From positions 1 to 64,000 of the forward strand of contig CAWEYO010000017.1 of NCBI GenBank assembly GCA_963813315.1: 64,000 nt of DNA, given 5' to 3'. A model generated the notes under the pieces. That model was not told the DNA's origin, made no database searches, and was given only the letters and a program-made list of their open reading frames with translations. The DNA comes from CAWEYO01 sp963813315. GTDB taxonomy: Bacteria; Pseudomonadota; Alphaproteobacteria; Rhizobiales; Rhizobiaceae. Made by a program: the position numbers and the translations under genes. Shown one piece after another: positions 54,001 through 62,691 of the stretch; position 1 is the first letter of the stretch, and every line of letters starts with the position of its first letter.

Positions 54001-54167
54001 GTAGCCTACTGCTTTCCCGAACGGCTTCTCCTTTGCAGGCTAAATGTTTGCGCGCATCTGCCGGCGTGCTAACACCACTTCCGCTCAAAGAGATACAGCG
54101 TCCTTAGCGCGTCGGACAGGACGCGCGGCGCTTTAGAGAAAAATTCTCTTCCTGGGGGACCGACGCC

Positions 54168-55700
54168 ATGAAGGAAGTGCTGAAGGAAGTCGAGCGCCGC
54201 CGCGCCGTGGCACGCGCTGGCGGCGGCCAGGCCCGCATCGACGCACAACACAGCAAGGGCAAGCTCACCGCCCGCGAGCGTATCGAGATTTTTCTCGACG
54301 AAGGTTCGTTCGAGGAATTCGACATGTATGTCGAACATCGCTCGACCGATTTCGGGATGGAAAAAACAAAAATCGCGGGCGATGGCGTCGTCACGGGCTG
54401 GGGCACGGTCAACGGCCGCACCGTCTTCGTTTTTGCCAAGGATTTTACCGTTTTCGGAGGCTCCCTGTCGGAAGCGCATGCCGAAAAGGTGGTGAAGGTC
54501 CAGGAGATGGCGCTCAGAAACCGCGCCCCGATCGTCGGCCTCTATGATGCCGGCGGCGCCCGCATTCAGGAAGGCGTGGCTGCGCTTGGCGGATATGCCG
54601 AGATTTTCCAGCGCAACGTGCTTGCCTCAGGGGTCATCCCCCAGATTTCCGTTATCATGGGACCATGCGCGGGAGGCGACGTCTATTCTCCCGCGATGAC
54701 CGACTTCATCTTCATGGTTCGCGACACTTCCTACATGTTCGTGACCGGCCCGGACGTAGTGAAGACTGTCACCAACGAAACGGTAACCGCCGAGCAGCTT
54801 GGCGGCGCCACAGTCCATACGACAAAATCCTCGATCGCCGATGGCGCGTACGACAACGACGTCGAGGCGCTCTTGCAGATGCGCCGCCTCATCGACCTGC
54901 TGCCGCAATCGAACACCGGCGAGATTCCTGAGATCGATTGCTTCCAAGGCATCGATGATCACGACCTCTCGCTCGATCGCTTGATCCCCGACAATGCAAA
55001 CAAACCTTACGACATCAAGGAGTTGATCCTCAAGACGAGCGACGAGGGCGATTTCTTCGAGATTCAGGCGTCATTCGCTGGCAACATCGTTACGGGATTC
55101 GGCCGGGTCGAAGGCCGCACGGTAGGCTTTGTCGCAAACCAGCCCATGGTGCTGGCGGGCGTGCTCGACAGCGACGCCTCCCGCAAGGCGGCGCGCTTCG
55201 TTCGCTTTTGCGACTGCTTCAACATCCCGCTCGTTACTTTCGTCGACGTTCCGGGCTTCCTGCCTGGGACCTCGCAGGAATATGGCGGGCTGATCAAGCA
55301 CGGAGCAAAGCTGCTCTTCGCCTACGCGGAGGCCACCGTCCCGAAGGTGACGGTGATCACCCGCAAGGCATTCGGCGGCGCCTATGACGTCATGGCATCA
55401 AAGCACTTGCGGGGCGACATGAACTATGCGTGGCCGACGGCGCAGATCGCCGTGATGGGCGCCAAGGGCGCGGTCGAGATCATCTACCGCAAGGATATCG
55501 GCGACGCCGAACGGATAGCCGCCCACACCAAGGCTTACGAGGACCGCTTCCTCTCGCCATTCGTCGCGGCCGAGCGCGGCTATGTTGACGAAGTGATCAT
55601 GCCCCATTCCACGCGCCGCCGTGTCGCGCGGGCGCTGAGAATGCTCCGCAATAAGGATTTGAAGAATCCCTGGAAGAAGCACGACAACATCCCCTTGTAG
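54168..55700 (+). CDS. pccB: Propionyl-CoA carboxylase beta subunit
   Basis: This 510-aa carboxyltransferase subunit moves CO2 from biotin to propionyl-CoA, giving methylmalonyl-CoA. It has the two crotonase-like halves. The N-terminal half has RRAVARAGGGQARIDAQHSK, GGARIQEGVAALGGYAEIF and MGPCAGGDVYSPAMTDF. The C-terminal half has GRVEGRTVGFVANQP, VTFVDVPGFLPGTSQEYGG and TVITRKAFGGAYDVMASKHL. The oxyanion-type Gly pairs are in GPCAGGD and RKAFGGAYD. The biotin-carrying alpha subunit PccA is not visible in the window after the gene. Related acetyl-CoA carboxylase-like beta subunits cannot be fully excluded, but the length and motifs favour PccB. Confidence 0.92.
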   Translation: MKEVLKEVERRRAVARAGGGQARIDAQHSKGKLTARERIEIFLDEGSFEEFDMYVEHRSTDFGMEKTKIAGDGVVTGWGTVNGRTVFVFAKDFTVFGGSLSEAHAEKVVKVQEMALRNRAPIVGLYDAGGARIQEGVAALGGYAEIFQRNVLASGVIPQISVIMGPCAGGDVYSPAMTDFIFMVRDTSYMFVTGPDVVKTVTNETVTAEQLGGATVHTTKSSIADGAYDNDVEALLQMRRLIDLLPQSNTGEIPEIDCFQGIDDHDLSLDRLIPDNANKPYDIKELILKTSDEGDFFEIQASFAGNIVTGFGRVEGRTVGFVANQPMVLAGVLDSDASRKAARFVRFCDCFNIPLVTFVDVPGFLPGTSQEYGGLIKHGAKLLFAYAEATVPKVTVITRKAFGGAYDVMASKHLRGDMNYAWPTAQIAVMGAKGAVEIIYRKDIGDAERIAAHTKAYEDRFLSPFVAAERGYVDEVIMPHSTRRRVARALRMLRNKDLKNPWKKHDNIPL

Positions 55701-55864
55701 GCTGATCAGCATCGATGGGATTGGAGTATGGCAAGCGCCAGAACACACTCTCCCATATTTCAACCGATCAAAACATCGTGGGAAGGCAAGTGCAGGCTTG
55801 CCGGGTTTTCGCGCCACGCTAAATTGAGGAAGGGGGTTGGGCCACCTTTGGATAGGAGGCGACC

Positions 55865-56299
55865 ATGAAGCATCAGACCCTCGAGCAACTGCAGACCGTT
55901 GCAGAGGTTCATCCGGACCACATGCGCCCGGCTATGACACGGAGCGAACGTCTCGAACGCTGGGCGGGACTGCTCGAGAAGGATCCCGATCGTCAACTCG
56001 GAACCCTTGCTGGCACCGAATATCAGCCTTCGGGAACACGCCAGACGATGCGCAGCGCTGGCTCGGCGATTACCGTGGCATTCGAGGATGCCTGCTTTCG
56101 GGCCGACGGAATGGACAACGACACCTACGGTGAAGCGAAACGTTTCTTCGAACTGACGGATTGGCAACTGCATGACATCGTTTGCTACTGTCATTTCGGA
56201 GCGACGATGCGGGCCGCGACAGCCGCGCGCCGCGTTCGTGCTGCCATAGGCGGTCGACCGAACCTGTTCACGCGACTTCGCGACGCAATATTCGGTTGA
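55865..56299 (+). CDS. Hypothetical protein, 144 aa
   Basis: Function unknown. The sequence reads KHQTLEQLQTVAEVHPDHMR, RSERLERWAGLLEKDPDRQL, TLAGTEYQPSGTRQTMRSAG, ITVAFEDACFRADGMDNDTY and CHFGATMRAATAARRVRAAI. It is soluble and helical, with no signal or membrane segment. An AGGAGG ribosome binding site 6 bases before the ATG supports translation. Two Cys near VCYCHFG might bind metal but no motif is known. It stands alone. Confidence 0.72.
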   Translation: MKHQTLEQLQTVAEVHPDHMRPAMTRSERLERWAGLLEKDPDRQLGTLAGTEYQPSGTRQTMRSAGSAITVAFEDACFRADGMDNDTYGEAKRFFELTDWQLHDIVCYCHFGATMRAATAARRVRAAIGGRPNLFTRLRDAIFG

Positions 56300-56510
56300 C
56301 GAGATAGTTTGGGCTTTTCCCGGCGGCTCGCGCAGGCGGCCCGCCGGGCATGATCTCGAAGAGTCTGACAGACTTTTCGGACAGGAGAGATTGAGCGAGA
56401 CGGCGATTCCATGAAGAGCCATCTCGCTCGCCCATTGCCCCGGTGGAACCAAGCGTTCTGCCGGGCATTCTGTTTGCTGCTTCCTCCCCAGAGCAGGCTG
56501 TGCCAACAGA

Positions 56511-57566
56511 ATGAAGGCATTCGACAACGTCATTCCATCGCCCGAAAAATCAGCGGCCAGCGCGTCGCTCTTGCACGCCAGCGACGTGGAGCCGGGCATT
56601 CGCCGAAAACGGGCCGGCGGCGGCTTCCGCTACCTGACGCCTGGCGGCGACAGGCTGCAGGACGCGGACACGCTTGCCCGCATCCGCAGTCTCGCAATAC
56701 CGCCGGCCTGGAGCGATGTCTGGATTTCGACCCATCCGGACGGCCACCTCCAAGCGACCGGCCGCGACCAGCGCGGCCGCAAGCAATATCGCTATCATCC
56801 GCGATGGTCGGCTTGCCGTGACGAAGTAAAATACTCAAGTCTAACGGCTTTCGCGGAAGCGCTTCCGCGTCTGCGCAACTCAATCGATGCCGATCTCGGT
56901 CGGCGCGGCTTTCCCCGAGAGCGCGTCGTGGCTTCCGTCATATGGCTTCTGGACAACACGATGATCCGCGTCGGCAACCCGGCCTACATGCGCGCCAACA
57001 ACAGTTTCGGCCTCACTACGCTGCGCGACAAGCATGTCGAGATCACCGGTTCGACAATGCGTTTTGCTTTCATGGGAAAGTCAGGCAAGCAATGGCGATT
57101 GAAGCTGGCCGACCGGCGCATCGCAAGGGTCGTTCGCGGCGCACAGGACCTGCCAGGCCAGACTCTCTTCCAGTACATCGACGAGAATGGCGACCCGCGC
57201 CCGATTAGGTCGCAGGACGTCAACGATTATATCCGCGAAGCTGCCGGCGCCGACTTCTCGTCCAAGCATTTCCGTACGTGGGGCGGGACCATCCGCGCAG
57301 CCGCTCTTTTCGCTGAGCGGCCGTTGCCGGAGACCAAAAGCGAGGCGAAACGGATCATGAATGAGATCATCGACCGGGTCGCGCACCGGCTCGGCAACAC
57401 GCGAGCCGTTTGCCGAAAGTGCTACATCCATCCCACGGTGATTGAGTCTTGGTTGGCCGGCAGCCTCGCGGACGAGATGGCCCAAGCGCGGCGCTCATTC
57501 CGCAGGCCATTGGCGGGTCTGGATTCGGAAGAGACGCTGGTCCTCAAATGGCTGGCCAAGAGGTAA
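56511..57566 (+). CDS. DNA topoisomerase IB
   Basis: This 351-aa type IB topoisomerase relaxes supercoils through a 3'-phosphotyrosyl intermediate. It has GFRYLTPGGDRLQDADTLAR, IPPAWSDVWISTHPDGHLQA and RDQRGRKQYRYHPRWSACRD (N-terminal domain), then VASVIWLLDNTMIRVGNPAY, NSFGLTTLRDKHVEITGSTM, SSKHFRTWGGTIRAAALF, and the active-site Tyr Y305 in CRKCYIHPTVIES. The first 30 residues are unstructured. No good ribosome binding site precedes ATG 56511. Bacterial TopIB genes are often found in rhizobia beside DNA-repair genes, but not here. Confidence 0.9.
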   Translation: MKAFDNVIPSPEKSAASASLLHASDVEPGIRRKRAGGGFRYLTPGGDRLQDADTLARIRSLAIPPAWSDVWISTHPDGHLQATGRDQRGRKQYRYHPRWSACRDEVKYSSLTAFAEALPRLRNSIDADLGRRGFPRERVVASVIWLLDNTMIRVGNPAYMRANNSFGLTTLRDKHVEITGSTMRFAFMGKSGKQWRLKLADRRIARVVRGAQDLPGQTLFQYIDENGDPRPIRSQDVNDYIREAAGADFSSKHFRTWGGTIRAAALFAERPLPETKSEAKRIMNEIIDRVAHRLGNTRAVCRKCYIHPTVIESWLAGSLADEMAQARRSFRRPLAGLDSEETLVLKWLAKR

Positions 57567-57570
57567 CGTG

Positions 57571-57619
57571 GAGCATCGGATTTTTCCGAAACCGGTTCCC
57601 AATTTCGGGTCCGATGCTC
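57571..57619. repeat. Palindromic repeat (second family), 49 bp, at the end of the topoisomerase gene
   Basis: GAGCATCGGA and TCCGATGCTC again form perfect 10-bp arms, with CCGAAA and TTTCGG inside, as at 52601. It lies 4 bases after the topoisomerase stop and 11 bases before the stop of the convergent alpha/beta hydrolase gene, so a bidirectional terminator role is reasonable. Confidence 0.8.
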
Positions 57620-57630
57620 TAAGCGAAAAG

Positions 57631-58590
57631 TCATCCCGCTCCAAGCGAGAGCATCCAGTTCAGCACCTCGCGCCAGTCGGTCATGCGGATCGGCGTGCCA
57701 TGCGTGCCGGTCTCGAAACGTACGAAGTGCACTGGATAGCCCGGCGATTTTTTGCGGATCGCGCGGTAGAATGCCTCCTGCCTGGCTGGATTGAAAACCG
57801 TGTCGCGGCTGCCGTGACCGAGGAAAACCGGTACTTTCCGGCTGAAGGCCGCACTCTCGAGAAAGCCGTCGTCCCCATGGGAGCCGAGCAGCAGCAGCCC
57901 GCCGAGACCGGGAACGCTGCCGTTCCTGGCCAGTTCCCAACACAATCCGCCTCCCATCGATCCACAAGCGAGGAAAACCGGCGCCCCAGGTGACTTGCCG
58001 GCATAGTGCGAAACAAGTGCTGCCACTTCGCCGGCACCCAATTCACCGAAGTCGGAAAAATCCGGGGACAGATAAAGTCCGCCACTTTCGGCAGCTAAAT
58101 TCTTGATGCGGTTGAAATTTCCGCCGAACGTGAAGTCGTCAACGCCCTGCTTGCGGCTGCCGCCTTGCCCGTGCAGATAAACGACGATGAACTTCGCGCC
58201 TTCGGTTGGGCCGACCGCGAAATGGCGAATGTTCCCTGCCGCCGTCTTCAATATGAGATCCTGTTGCAGCCTGCGAACGCCCAGCGAAACATATTTCGCT
58301 TGCACGCGACGTTCGGGAATTTCGTCGCGCTTGTTGATATCCCGCAACTCGTTGTAGTCGACCACGATGAACGCGCCGGCATCACGCGAAACGAGAACGC
58401 CGGGATAAGCGAACATCTGGTCCTTGTAGGAGGACAGCGTGGGGGCATCAGCGCGCCCCGCCGCACAGGCAGCGCTCAAACAGAACAATGAGGCGGCGAA
58501 GCGAGCCACTTTCTTGGCCGTGCGCCCTTTGGGCGCAGGCAGCGATGTTCGTGCAAATTCACCTGGCAGAACGACCAAATCCAACCTCAA
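57631..58590 (-). CDS. Exported alpha/beta hydrolase (phospholipase/carboxylesterase-like)
   Basis: This protein of up to 319 aa has an N-terminal leader (KKVARFAASLFCLSAACAAGRA) suggesting export. The hydrolase core follows: FIVVYLHGQGGSRKQG, a nucleophile elbow ACGSMGGGL in which Ser follows CG, VPVFLGHGSRDTVFNPA (acid), and GTHGTPIRM with the catalytic His. The YLHGQGG oxyanion block and GHGSRD are typical of this family. The frame opens with TTG 58590 overlapping the upstream stop (TTGA), but TTG 58584 and 58578 are also possible. Its position at the end of the XdhC/MocA operon may be chance. Confidence 0.75.
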   Translation of the reverse strand: MRLDLVVLPGEFARTSLPAPKGRTAKKVARFAASLFCLSAACAAGRADAPTLSSYKDQMFAYPGVLVSRDAGAFIVVDYNELRDINKRDEIPERRVQAKYVSLGVRRLQQDLILKTAAGNIRHFAVGPTEGAKFIVVYLHGQGGSRKQGVDDFTFGGNFNRIKNLAAESGGLYLSPDFSDFGELGAGEVAALVSHYAGKSPGAPVFLACGSMGGGLCWELARNGSVPGLGGLLLLGSHGDDGFLESAAFSRKVPVFLGHGSRDTVFNPARQEAFYRAIRKKSPGYPVHFVRFETGTHGTPIRMTDWREVLNWMLSLGAG

Positions 58591-60200
58591 TTTCCCTGAA
58601 GCACCCCGCCGGCTGCCTGCAGCGTCTCCGGCGTATCGACATCGACGCTCGCGGCCGCTCCGATCTCGACGTCGATGACTGCCAAGCCTTCCAATTCGAC
58701 CAATTGTCTGGCGCCGGTGTCTCCCTTGAGCGCGGCGACGGCTTCGAACATCGAGCGCGGCAACAGCACGGGGTTGCCGCGCTTGCCGTTGTGGGTCGCC
58801 CGTACGATCGAATTGCCACCCGCGGCCACGAAGGCGGAAATCAGCCGGTCGAGATCGGTCGAGGAAACCTCCGGCATGTCGCCGAGCACGACAAGCGCGC
58901 CGGCGGCAGTGTCCGGCAGCGCGGCAATGCCAGCTTTGAGTGAGCTTGCAAGCCCGCTGTTGTAATCAGGATTGTCGATGACGCTCGCATTCACGCCGAA
59001 AAGTGCGGCGCGAACGCGGTCCGCCTGATGTCCCGCGACCACCACCGTGCCGGCGGCGCGACTGGCCACCGCGCGCTCCACCATGCGGCGGATCAGCGGC
59101 TTGCCGCCGAACAAGGCCAGGAGCTTGTTGGGACCGCCCATCCTGCTTGATTGGCCGGCCGCCAGAACTACGGCGTGAACCAGCGGACTGGCTGCAATGC
59201 GGGGCGCCTCGCGCGGCTGCGGCCGCGTCGGAATTTCCATCAGCAGCCCGCCAACGCCCATGCCGGCTATGTCGGCGTCCGACACGTCAATGCCGGCGAT
59301 CAGCCGGTCGAGCACCCAATCGAAACCGTTTTCTTTTGGACTTCGCGCACAGCCCGGCGCGCCCAGCACCGGTTTTTCGCCATAACGACCAACAACGATC
59401 AGATTGCCCGGATCGACCGGCATCCCAATTCGGAGCACGGTGCCGCCGGCCTTGTCGATCGCGGCCGGCACGACATCCTCGCGATCGCTCATGGCTGATG
59501 CGCCAAAGATAACCAGCATGTCGCTAAGGCTGGCGAGCGATTTGATCGCCTCCGCCACCGCGCCCGCCTCATGCAGCGGTCGCCGCTCGGCGGCGATGTG
59601 ACTGCCGGATCGGCGAAGCCGCGCCTCGGTGACGCGAACAGTCTTGTCGAGCACGCCGTTCTTGATGCTCGGCAACACGGTCTGCACCAACCCGATCCTC
59701 AACGGCCGGTAAGGATTTACGGCGAACGCCGCACGCCCATTGCAAAGCGCGGCGACCGCTTCGACGATGCTCTTCGGCACCGCGAACGGTATGATCTTCA
59801 CCGTCGCGACCATCTGCCCCTTGTCCACAGCCGCGTGCTGGGCAACGGTTGCGATGGTGACGGCGGGATCGATGGCATTGATCGCATCGATCAGCGACTT
59901 CTCAACTGTGAATACGCCTGCCGCGGTCGCATGGAGGTTTACCCGGCCGGTGGATGCTGGCCTTGCTTCGGCGTTGCCGGTGATCAGCCGCCTGGCAATA
60001 GCCTCGGCTGCCGCATCCTCGGAAAGGTCGTCGGCCGAAAGCACCGCGGCAACCACGTCGGCAACTCCCGCTGCGCGCAGCGCCGCAATGTCCTCGCTCG
60101 TCAGGGTTCGCGCCTTCTTGAGACGCCTGTCGCCCGCCGAGACGGCGTGCGCGAGGATGGCACCCTCAGCCTTGTCAAGCGGAACCGGGCCGAATTTCAC
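58587..60200 (-). CDS. Molybdopterin-binding / MocA-like cytidylyltransferase fusion protein
   Basis: This is a 537-aa fusion. The N-terminal part (residues about 1-330) resembles molybdopterin-binding MoeA/MogA-like proteins (MKFGPVPLDKAEGAILAHAV, then LPSIKNGVLDKTVRVTEARL and IFGASAMSDREDVVPAAID). The C-terminal part (about 340-537) is a nucleotidyltransferase: HAVVLAAGQSSRMGGPNKLL at the start, VVAGHQADRVRAALFG and ALVVLGDMPEVSSTDLDRL. LAAGxSxRMG and GDMP are diagnostic of MocA-type enzymes, which attach CMP to molybdopterin. GTG 60200 overlaps the upstream stop as GTGA. With XdhC and CoxE/MoxR upstream, the protein likely supplies MCD cofactor to a xanthine-oxidase-family enzyme. Confidence 0.87.
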   Translation of the reverse strand: MKFGPVPLDKAEGAILAHAVSAGDRRLKKARTLTSEDIAALRAAGVADVVAAVLSADDLSEDAAAEAIARRLITGNAEARPASTGRVNLHATAAGVFTVEKSLIDAINAIDPAVTIATVAQHAAVDKGQMVATVKIIPFAVPKSIVEAVAALCNGRAAFAVNPYRPLRIGLVQTVLPSIKNGVLDKTVRVTEARLRRSGSHIAAERRPLHEAGAVAEAIKSLASLSDMLVIFGASAMSDREDVVPAAIDKAGGTVLRIGMPVDPGNLIVVGRYGEKPVLGAPGCARSPKENGFDWVLDRLIAGIDVSDADIAGMGVGGLLMEIPTRPQPREAPRIAASPLVHAVVLAAGQSSRMGGPNKLLALFGGKPLIRRMVERAVASRAAGTVVVAGHQADRVRAALFGVNASVIDNPDYNSGLASSLKAGIAALPDTAAGALVVLGDMPEVSSTDLDRLISAFVAAGGNSIVRATHNGKRGNPVLLPRSMFEAVAALKGDTGARQLVELEGLAVIDVEIGAAASVDVDTPETLQAAGGVLQGN

Positions 60201-60907
60201 GCCGCCTCGCCCTTCATCTGATCTCCAGCGCCACGCGACCGCAACGCCGAGATCACCTGCGCGAGCACCGCAACCGCAATTTCGGCCGGGCTCGCGGCCC
60301 CGATGTCGAGGCCGATCGGCGCGTGGATGCGGCCGACCTCCTCCTGGGCAGCACCAAGCGCCAGCAGGCGCTCGACCCGCTTCGCGTGCGTCTTGCGGCT
60401 CCCCAGGGCACCGACATAGAAGCACCCCGCCTCAAGCGCCGACTTCAGTGCAAGATCGTCGATCTTGGGATCATGCGTCACCGCCGCGAGTGCAGTGTAA
60501 CTGTCTAGCGGAACCGCCTTCAAGGCGTCCTGCGGCCACTCGGCACGCAGAACCACGTCCGGAAAGCGGTCGGCAGTGGCGAAAGCGGTGCGGGGATCGA
60601 TGACTTCCACGTCATAGCCGGCGATCTTCGCCATTGGCGCCAGCGCCTGACTGATATGCACGGCTCCGATTACAACCAGCCGAGGCTGCGGCACATGCAC
60701 GTTCAGGAAGAAGCTGCGCCCGTCGGCCTCCACCAAACCGGACTTGCCGGACCGGAAGGCAGCGCGGATCGCCTCTCCGAGCGCGCCCGCCACTGCGTCT
60801 CCTTCGATGACAACACGGTCGCGCCCTTCGGCAAGATCCGTGACATGGACGGCAGCGCGCCGCGCACGGCGTTCGCTGTTGAGTTTCTTGAGATTGTACG
60901 GGTCCAT
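60197..60907 (-). CDS. XdhC-family protein, C-terminal (Rossmann) domain
   Basis: This 236-aa protein matches the second half of XdhC. Blocks are RLVVIGAVHISQALAPMAKI (dinucleotide-type loop), GYDVEVIDPRTAFATADRFP, YTALAAVTHDPKIDDLAL, CFYVGALGSRKTHAKRVERL and RIHAPIGLDIGAASPAEIAV. GALGSRKT and HxPIGLxIGAxxPxEIA are the conserved signatures. XdhC inserts sulfurated molybdenum cofactor into xanthine dehydrogenase or related enzymes. ATG 60907 lies 5 bases after the stop of the N-terminal XdhC gene; an upstream start would overlap it. Its stop overlaps the next gene (GTGA). Confidence 0.88.
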   Translation of the reverse strand: MDPYNLKKLNSERRARRAAVHVTDLAEGRDRVVIEGDAVAGALGEAIRAAFRSGKSGLVEADGRSFFLNVHVPQPRLVVIGAVHISQALAPMAKIAGYDVEVIDPRTAFATADRFPDVVLRAEWPQDALKAVPLDSYTALAAVTHDPKIDDLALKSALEAGCFYVGALGSRKTHAKRVERLLALGAAQEEVGRIHAPIGLDIGAASPAEIAVAVLAQVISALRSRGAGDQMKGEAA

Positions 60908-60912
60908 TCCGC

Positions 60913-61257
60913 TTAGCCCAGCCGTTCCACATAGACCTTGATACGCCCGCCGCATGAAAGGCCAACCCTCCAGGCGGTCTCATCGGCAACACCGAACTCC
61001 AGCATTTTCGGCCTGCCGCTTTCAATGATGTCCACCGCCTCGGCGACCACGGCCCCCTCCACGCAACCGCCCGAGACCGAGCCGTGGAAATTGCCGTCCG
61101 CATCGATGACGAGGTGGCTGCCGACCGGTCGCGGCGCCGAGCCCCATGTCTCGACCACTGTGGCAATCGCGACGTCTCTCCCATCCTTCATCCAGTTTTC
61201 CGCAATGATCAGCGGATCGCGGCTTTCGTCGAGGCGGCTGCCATTTTTTTCCATCAT
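60913..61257 (-). CDS. XdhC-family protein, N-terminal domain only, 114 aa
   Basis: This carries the XdhC/CoxI N-terminal domain alone: DPLIIAENWMKDGRDVAIAT, VVETWGSAPRPVGSHLVIDA, GNFHGSVSGGCVEGAVVAEA, VGLSCGGRIKVYVERLG. SVSGGCVEG and LSCGGRI hold the conserved Cys. In many organisms this is fused to the Rossmann part; here the two are separate genes 5 bases apart. ATG 61257 is chosen because GGGGAGA precedes it. The frame stays open for 40 codons upstream, but those lie inside the palindromic element and are not family-like. Confidence 0.87.
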   Translation of the reverse strand: MMEKNGSRLDESRDPLIIAENWMKDGRDVAIATVVETWGSAPRPVGSHLVIDADGNFHGSVSGGCVEGAVVAEAVDIIESGRPKMLEFGVADETAWRVGLSCGGRIKVYVERLG

Positions 61258-61268
61258 CAAGTCTCCCC

Positions 61269-61412
61269 AGGGTGTGTTGATATTCAGGTGATGCCGGCCT
61301 GCAAATGACGGTCTTCTCCGCTTCCGGTACTCACGTACCCAAACGTACGCTCCGTGCCGGTTCTCGAAAACCGCCATTTTCGCCTCGGCCTGACCTGAAT
61401 CTCACACACCCT
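61269..61412. repeat. Complete copy of the palindromic element (144 bp), reversed
   Basis: GGGTGTGTTGATATTCAGGT (61270-61289) pairs with ACCTGAATCTCACACACCC at the other end, with inner arms and a centre matching the other copies on the opposite strand. It lies between the CoxE stop and the XdhC start, just upstream of the XdhC ribosome binding site. Confidence 0.85.
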
Positions 61413-61431
61413 GGTGTGGTGGGTTTGATGG

Positions 61432-62682
61432 CTAGGCCGCACGGCGGTTGCCAGGGCCCAGCCATAGCCTGGGGTCGGTTTCACGCGTGCGCCCTGTCCC
61501 GAGAGCCGCGCACAGATCGGCCAGCGCCTCCAGATTGTGCACCGGACGGAACTCATCGACATGCGGCAGCATCGCCCGAACCCCGCGCGCTCGTGCCTCG
61601 AAACCATCGAATCGCAGCAGCGGATTCAGCCAGATCAAGCGCCGGCACGACTTCTTCAGCCGTTCGATCTCCTCGCTCAGGCCCGCAATGTCATCACGCT
61701 CCAGCCCGTCGGTGATCAGCAGCACGACGGCCCCTTGCCCAAGGACCCGCCGAGACCACAGCCGGTTGAACTCGCGCAGCGTATCGCCGATGCGGGTGCC
61801 GCCGGACCAGTCCTTCACGGCCGTCGAACAGTTCGCCAGAGCCTCGTCGGGATCCCGGTTGCGCAACTGCCGGGTCAGATTGGTGAGCCGGGTGCCGAAC
61901 ACGAACGCATGGACGCGCCTGCGCTTTTCCGTCAACGCGTGCAGGAAGTGCATGAAGATGCGTGTGTACTGGCTCATCGAACCGGAGATATCGGCAAGCA
62001 CCACCAGCGGGAGATGCGTGTGCCGCGGCGACCGGAATTTCGGCAGGATCAGCCCGCCGCCGGTCCTGAGCGCGGAACGCATCATGGCGCGCGGATCGGC
62101 GCGACGTCCATGCGGGTCGGGACGGAAGCGGCGCGTGCGCACCAGGTCGAAAGGAAGCCGCAGCTCAGCAATCGCCTTGGTCGCGTCGGCGATTTCGGCG
62201 GCGGTCATCTGCGCAAAATCCTTGGTGCGCAGCACCTCATTGCTGGACACGGTGAGGCGCGCATCCACCTCGATCTCCGGAATCCGCTGCGGCGTGCGGC
62301 TCTTCTGGTGACCGTCGAACATTGCTTGGGCAACGCGGCTTTCGGCCGTCCGGGGTTTCTGTCTTTCGCGCCTGTCGGGGGCGACGGGAGAAAACATCGC
62401 CAGCATTTTTTCAATCAGTTCGTGGGACTTCCAGAACAGCCGGAAGGCTTCATCGAAGACGGCATGATCTTCGTGCCTGGTCACCAATACCGCGTGCAGC
62501 GTCCAGTAGAAGTCTTCCCTGCCGCCGATGCCTGCCGCAAGCACCGCTTCGATCGCGTCCTTTACCGCGGCCGGCCCTACCCTCATTCCAGCCTTCCTGA
62601 GGGTGCGTGCGAAGTAGACGATGTTGTCCGCGATCCGGCCATCCGGGTTGGCGAAGGTCTGGTTCGTGCCGAAACTCGCCAT
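61432..62682 (-). CDS. CoxE-like von Willebrand factor A domain protein
   Basis: This 416-aa protein has an N-terminal helical region (NIVYFARTLRKAGMRVGPAA, residues about 20-40) and a C-terminal VWA domain with the MIDAS residues D231-x-S233-x-S235 in VVLADISGSMSQYT, and Thr in SGGTRIGDTL, followed by TDGLERDD. CoxE proteins work with a MoxR-type ATPase (CoxD) in maturation of carbon monoxide dehydrogenase and related molybdenum enzymes. The gene follows the MoxR gene by 9 bases, consistent with one transcript. No cox structural gene is in view. Confidence 0.88.
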   Translation of the reverse strand: MASFGTNQTFANPDGRIADNIVYFARTLRKAGMRVGPAAVKDAIEAVLAAGIGGREDFYWTLHAVLVTRHEDHAVFDEAFRLFWKSHELIEKMLAMFSPVAPDRRERQKPRTAESRVAQAMFDGHQKSRTPQRIPEIEVDARLTVSSNEVLRTKDFAQMTAAEIADATKAIAELRLPFDLVRTRRFRPDPHGRRADPRAMMRSALRTGGGLILPKFRSPRHTHLPLVVLADISGSMSQYTRIFMHFLHALTEKRRRVHAFVFGTRLTNLTRQLRNRDPDEALANCSTAVKDWSGGTRIGDTLREFNRLWSRRVLGQGAVVLLITDGLERDDIAGLSEEIERLKKSCRRLIWLNPLLRFDGFEARARGVRAMLPHVDEFRPVHNLEALADLCAALGTGRTRETDPRLWLGPGNRRAA

Positions 62683-62691
62683 CAGGTCCGC

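Noticed and set aside
55760..56599. Minus-strand open frame across the 144-aa hypothetical gene
   Set aside because: The plus-strand gene has an AGGAGG site and a globular composition; the minus-strand frame has neither.
61258..61377. N-terminal extension of the XdhC N-domain gene
   Set aside because: The open frame continues upstream, but it is the translation of the palindromic element, and a similar peptide arises from the copy at 63.7 kb. GGGGAGA supports the start at 61257.
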